DNA of 64,000 nt, taken from NCBI RefSeq assembly GCF_000981225.1, contig NZ_LAJC01000003.1, positions 91,466 through 155,465 on the forward strand, read 5' to 3'. Source of the stretch: Allosalinactinospora lopnorensis (GTDB taxonomy: Bacteria > Actinomycetota > Actinomycetes > Streptosporangiales > Streptosporangiaceae). Position 1 is the first letter of the stretch; each line of letters opens with the position of its first letter. Shown here in pieces: positions 61,728 through 64,000 of this stretch. Made by a program: the position numbers and the translations under genes. The notes under the pieces were generated by a model. That model was not told the DNA's origin and did no database searches. It worked only from the letters and a program-made list of their open reading frames with translations.

Positions 61728-62207
61728 TTAGGCGCGCAGTTCGCACCACACGGTGTGCCCGCGGGGGTGCGGCGGGGCGGTGAAACCGCAACGCCCTTCG
61801 CACAGATGGGCGACCACCCGCAGTCCGCGCCCGGAATCGGCGGTGTTCTCGGCGGGGTCGATCTGCCTGAGGTAGGGCCGCTTGGCGGAACCGGACAGCG
61901 GCCCCATATCGCGCAGTTCCAGGCAACGGGAGTCGGGACTCTGCCAGAGCGAGACGGTGAACACGCCGCCGGGCAGGCCGGAGCGTGTGTGCTGGAGGGC
62001 GTTGGTGCCGAGCTCGCTCGCGCAGAGCAGGAGGTCGCGCGTCAGCTCCTCGACGCACTGGAAGTAACCGAGGCAGCTGTGCTGGGCGATCCAGTCGCGC
62101 ATGAGCCGGATGCTCGCGGCCTGGCCGGTGAAGGTCAGCTGGTGGTCGGGCTCCCTGTGCCACACGCCGGCATGGGCCGGATCGGGCCGGACGCTAGTCT
62201 GGTACAC
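61728..62207 (-). CDS. RsbW-like ATP-binding (histidine-kinase fold) protein
   Basis: 159 residues, MYQTSVRPDPAHAGVWHREP. The GHKL pattern shows LLLCASELGTNALQHTRSGL (N-box), CLELRDMGPLSG and AENTADSGRGLRVVAHLCEG (G2). It is divergent from the second XRE/DUF5753 gene at 62430, the same arrangement as at 13113-14937, but without the small coupled gene and without DUF397. The role is probably anti-sigma or signalling kinase-like. Confidence 0.82.
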   Translation of the reverse strand: MYQTSVRPDPAHAGVWHREPDHQLTFTGQAASIRLMRDWIAQHSCLGYFQCVEELTRDLLLCASELGTNALQHTRSGLPGGVFTVSLWQSPDSRCLELRDMGPLSGSAKRPYLRQIDPAENTADSGRGLRVVAHLCEGRCGFTAPPHPRGHTVWCELRA

Positions 62208-62244
62208 GGTTCTACTCCCTGGGGCTAGCAGGTGAGTGGGACAA

Positions 62245-62280
62245 GGCTCCGGCCGGGTGCGCTACCACCCGGCCGGAGCC
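62245..62280. repeat. Perfect 15-bp hairpin between divergent ATPase and XRE genes
   Basis: GGCTCCGGCCGGGTG (62245-62259), loop CGCTAC, CACCCGGCCGGAGCC (62266-62280), followed on the plus strand by GTTCTT. It looks like a strong terminator. However, both flanking genes point away, so it would sit in the leader of one of them or end a transcript I do not see. Confidence 0.6.
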
Positions 62281-62345
62281 GTTCTTATCGCGGCGCTCGA
62301 CGTTTTTCACCGCCCCGGCCACGAATGGACCGGCGGCGGCAGTCG

Positions 62346-62387
62346 AAGTATGGACCCATTCATACTTGCGTGCAATAAGCTTACTAT
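62346..62387 (+). promoter_or_regulatory. Promoter/operator of the second XRE gene
   Basis: AAGTATG-N8-CATACTT (62346-62367) is a perfect 7-bp dyad. TTCATA (62359-62364) and TACTAT (62382-62387), 17 bases apart, could be the -35 and -10 boxes, with the dyad over the -35. The area is AT-rich. XRE autoregulation is inferred. Confidence 0.4.
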
Positions 62388-62429
62388 TTCTCTCGCACAA
62401 GATTTCCGGATGTGGCTGGAGCGAGGTCC

Positions 62430-63284
62430 ATGCAGCGAACAGGCCCCACAGTGGCACGGCGCAGTTTGGCTCGGATCTTGCGCGAACGCCGCAAAGCGCT
62501 GAACGTGAAACGCGAGGACGTCGCCCGGCACGCCGGAGTGACCCCGCCGACGATCAACCGCATCGAAGCGGCGTCGGTACGCGCGGAGGTCGGGACCGTG
62601 GCGCTCATGCTCGATCTTTACGACTTCAGCGACGAAGAGCGCGCGGAACTGCTGGACATGGCCCGGGCCGCCAAGAAGCGGGGCTGGTGGCAACGGTACT
62701 CGCTCAAGGTGCCCAAATGGTTCTCCGTCTACATAGGCCTGGAGCACGAGGCCGCGGCCGTCCTGTGCTACCAGGTGGAAGTGGTTCCGGGGCTGGTGCA
62801 GACCGAGGACTACGTCAGGGCGCTTCTGCGCGGTGAGTCGCATGCGATCTCCGAAGAGGAGGAGGACCGCTGCGTCACGGTCCGCCGGACACGCCAGAAG
62901 CGCCTGTTCGGCGACGACCCGCCCAAGGTCTGGGCGGTTATCAGCGAGGCCGCGCTCTACCGGCAGGTCGGCGGTAGGGAGGTGCTGCGCGAGCAGCTCG
63001 AACAGCTGATCCGCTTGGCACGGCAGGACCGCGTCACCGTGCAGGTGCTTCCCGCCGCCGCCGGGGCGCACGCCGCCATCGAGACACCGTTCACCCTGCT
63101 GACCTTCGCAGATCCCCAGGACCGCGACGTCGTCTACGTCGAATACCGCTTGGGCGCTGTCTATCTGGAAGAGCCGGACGAAAGCGAGACGTACAACGCT
63201 GTTTTCGAGCAGTTGACGAGGAAAGCCCTCGACCAGGAGGGATCGATCGCTCTCATTCGGACGGCGATCAAAGCACTCGGGTAA
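62430..63284 (+). CDS. XRE-family regulator with DUF5753 domain
   Basis: 284 residues from the ATG at 62430 (MQRTGPTVARRSLARILRER), with GCGAGG upstream; an in-frame GTG at 62412 is less likely. Helix-turn-helix: VKREDVARHAGVTPPTINRI. DUF5753 core: ARAAKKRGWWQRYSLKVPKW, YQVEVVPGLVQTEDYVRAL, VISEAALYRQVGG, VTVQVLPAAAGAHAAIETPF and VYVEYRLGAVYLEEPDE. No DUF397 gene follows. Divergent ATPase at 61728-62207. Same architecture as the protein at 14083 but only modestly similar. Confidence 0.9.
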   Translation: MQRTGPTVARRSLARILRERRKALNVKREDVARHAGVTPPTINRIEAASVRAEVGTVALMLDLYDFSDEERAELLDMARAAKKRGWWQRYSLKVPKWFSVYIGLEHEAAAVLCYQVEVVPGLVQTEDYVRALLRGESHAISEEEEDRCVTVRRTRQKRLFGDDPPKVWAVISEAALYRQVGGREVLREQLEQLIRLARQDRVTVQVLPAAAGAHAAIETPFTLLTFADPQDRDVVYVEYRLGAVYLEEPDESETYNAVFEQLTRKALDQEGSIALIRTAIKALG

Positions 63285-63455
63285 TTTCCAAGGGCGGAAA
63301 AGCCGGTGGCGGGCGCGTTTCGAGCTTTGGCGCGTTCGGCCACCGCACCGAAGCGGGCCTGTTTCCCTCCCCGCCTCGCCCGGGAGCGGTCCCCCAGAAG
63401 CCATGGCCGGGAACGACTCCCCCCATTCATCGCCGAGACAGGATATGATCGGCGA

Positions 63456-63845
63456 ATGGCGATGAACAGTACGGGCGATCGCACCCCCGCGACCCCCCCT
63501 GACCTGGTCGAGGCCGGAGCCCTGTTCCACAGCCTCTCCGACACCACCCGCCTGGCGATCGTGCGCCGCCTGGCCCAGGGCGAGGCGCGGGTGGCCGACC
63601 TGGTGAACCAGCTCGAACTCGCCCAGTCCACCGTTTCGGGCCATGTGGCCTGCCTGCGCGACTGCGGCCTGGTCGAGGGGCGTCCCGAAGGCCGCCAGGT
63701 GTTCTACTCGCTGGCCCGCCCCGAACTGCTGGACCTGCTGGCCGCGGCGGAGACGCTGCTGAGCGCCACCGGCAGCGCGGTGGCGCTGTGCCCGAACTAC
63801 GGAGCCGGCCACCGGAGCGGAACAGGGGAAGTGCACGATGAGTGA
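63456..63845 (+). CDS. ArsR/SmtB-family metal-responsive repressor
   Basis: 129 residues from the ATG at 63456 (MAMNSTGDRTPATPPDLVEA). The winged helix reads LFHSLSDTTRLAIVRRLAQG, EARVADLVNQLELAQSTVSG and HVACLRDCGLVEGRPEGRQV, followed by FYSLARPELLDLL. Cys in HVACLRDCGL and ALCP could bind metal, as in CmtR/CadC-like sensors. It overlaps the P-type ATPase start by 8 bases, so it is likely an autoregulated metal-efflux operon. Confidence 0.87.
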   Translation: MAMNSTGDRTPATPPDLVEAGALFHSLSDTTRLAIVRRLAQGEARVADLVNQLELAQSTVSGHVACLRDCGLVEGRPEGRQVFYSLARPELLDLLAAAETLLSATGSAVALCPNYGAGHRSGTGEVHDE

Positions 63846-64000
63846 CACCTGCTGCGGCGACGGCGAGCCCCACGCCGGCCAAGGAGCCGAGGAGCGCGCC
63901 CCCGAAACCCTGTGGCAGGTGAGGGAGATCCGCTTCGCCGCCGTCGCCGGGGCGCTGCTGGCCGCGGGCTACGCATCCGGGTGGGCCGGCGCGCCCGAAC
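63838..64000 (+). CDS. Heavy-metal P-type ATPase, N-terminus (runs off window)
   Basis: ATG at 63838 opens a frame to the window end: MSDTCCGDGEPHAGQGAEER, then LWQVREIRFAAVAGALLAAG beginning a membrane helix. A Cys-Cys pair near the N-terminus followed directly by the first helix is typical of Cd/Zn/Pb-type efflux ATPases controlled by ArsR proteins. Only 54 codons are visible; no phosphorylation or CPC motif can be checked. Confidence 0.7.
   Translation, partial: MSDTCCGDGEPHAGQGAEERAPETLWQVREIRFAAVAGALLAAGYASGWAGAPE

Overview
The window comes from a high-GC actinomycete. Evidence: very GC-rich coding DNA, frequent GTG starts and ATGA/GTGA overlaps, XRE/DUF5753 regulators paired with DUF397 and RsbW-like ATPase genes, a bifunctional geosmin synthase, an ECF41/SigJ-type sigma factor and a DUF2637 transfer-type membrane protein. 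A filamentous actinobacterium, perhaps of the Nocardiopsis/Streptomonospora/Streptomyces kind, fits; the genus cannot be fixed from this window.

Layout. 1-3.1 kb: end of a GDSL hydrolase gene, a VOC + DinB pair and a divergent WYL regulator, with decayed Tn3-family pieces (TnpA N-terminus at 573-734, resolvase C-terminus at 3207-3381). 3.4-31.3 kb: a large anti-phage/defence island. Its left arm, all on the minus strand, runs DUF6292-Mrr-like nuclease > CoiA-like nuclease > McrB (EVE-like + AAA+) > McrC > RelE-like/UvrD helicase. A small regulatory module (ATPase, hypothetical, XRE, DUF397) separates it from a second minus-strand cassette: a giant DEAD/DEAH helicase-DUF1998-nuclease-fold protein > SNF2-family helicase > Eco57I-like N6-adenine methyltransferase. 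This reads as a DISARM/Druantia-related three-gene system. A long HelD/UvrD-type ATPase with an unusual zinc-finger and C-terminal extension is divergent from it. 31.4-37 kb: a broken LuxR/LAL regulator divergent from a secreted or membrane-anchored beta-lactamase-fold hydrolase, an IS relic and a DUF1062 gene. 37.6-42.7 kb: VOC gene, Tn3 TnpA C-terminal relic with a resolvase-site-like palindrome, SigJ/oxidoreductase relic/DoxX cluster, DUF1579 and HemK-like genes. 43-48.3 kb: DUF2637 protein, decayed methyltransferase and SDR, geosmin synthase. 48.5-53.6 kb: UvrA-like drug-resistance ABC protein with a divergent tandem MerR (TioE-type) regulator and an aminotransferase. 53.9-59.3 kb: decayed siderophore-interacting protein, then an operon of sodium:solute symporter > TPP-dependent decarboxylase > aldehyde dehydrogenase, suggesting uptake and oxidation of a 2-oxo acid. 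59.5-64 kb: small membrane protein, YbaK deacylase, AraC + VOC pair, a second ATPase/XRE module, and an ArsR + heavy-metal P-type ATPase operon cut by the window end.

A technical caution runs through the whole window. At least twelve recognisable genes are split by what looks like loss of one base in a short G or C run. The reading frames rejoin perfectly if one base is restored, so most of these are probably assembly or sequencing indels rather than real pseudogenes. A few loci (siderophore-interacting protein, SDR, LuxR with an additional TAG, TnpA pieces) carry deletions or stops that go beyond this and look truly decayed.

No tRNA, rRNA or CRISPR array was recognised.
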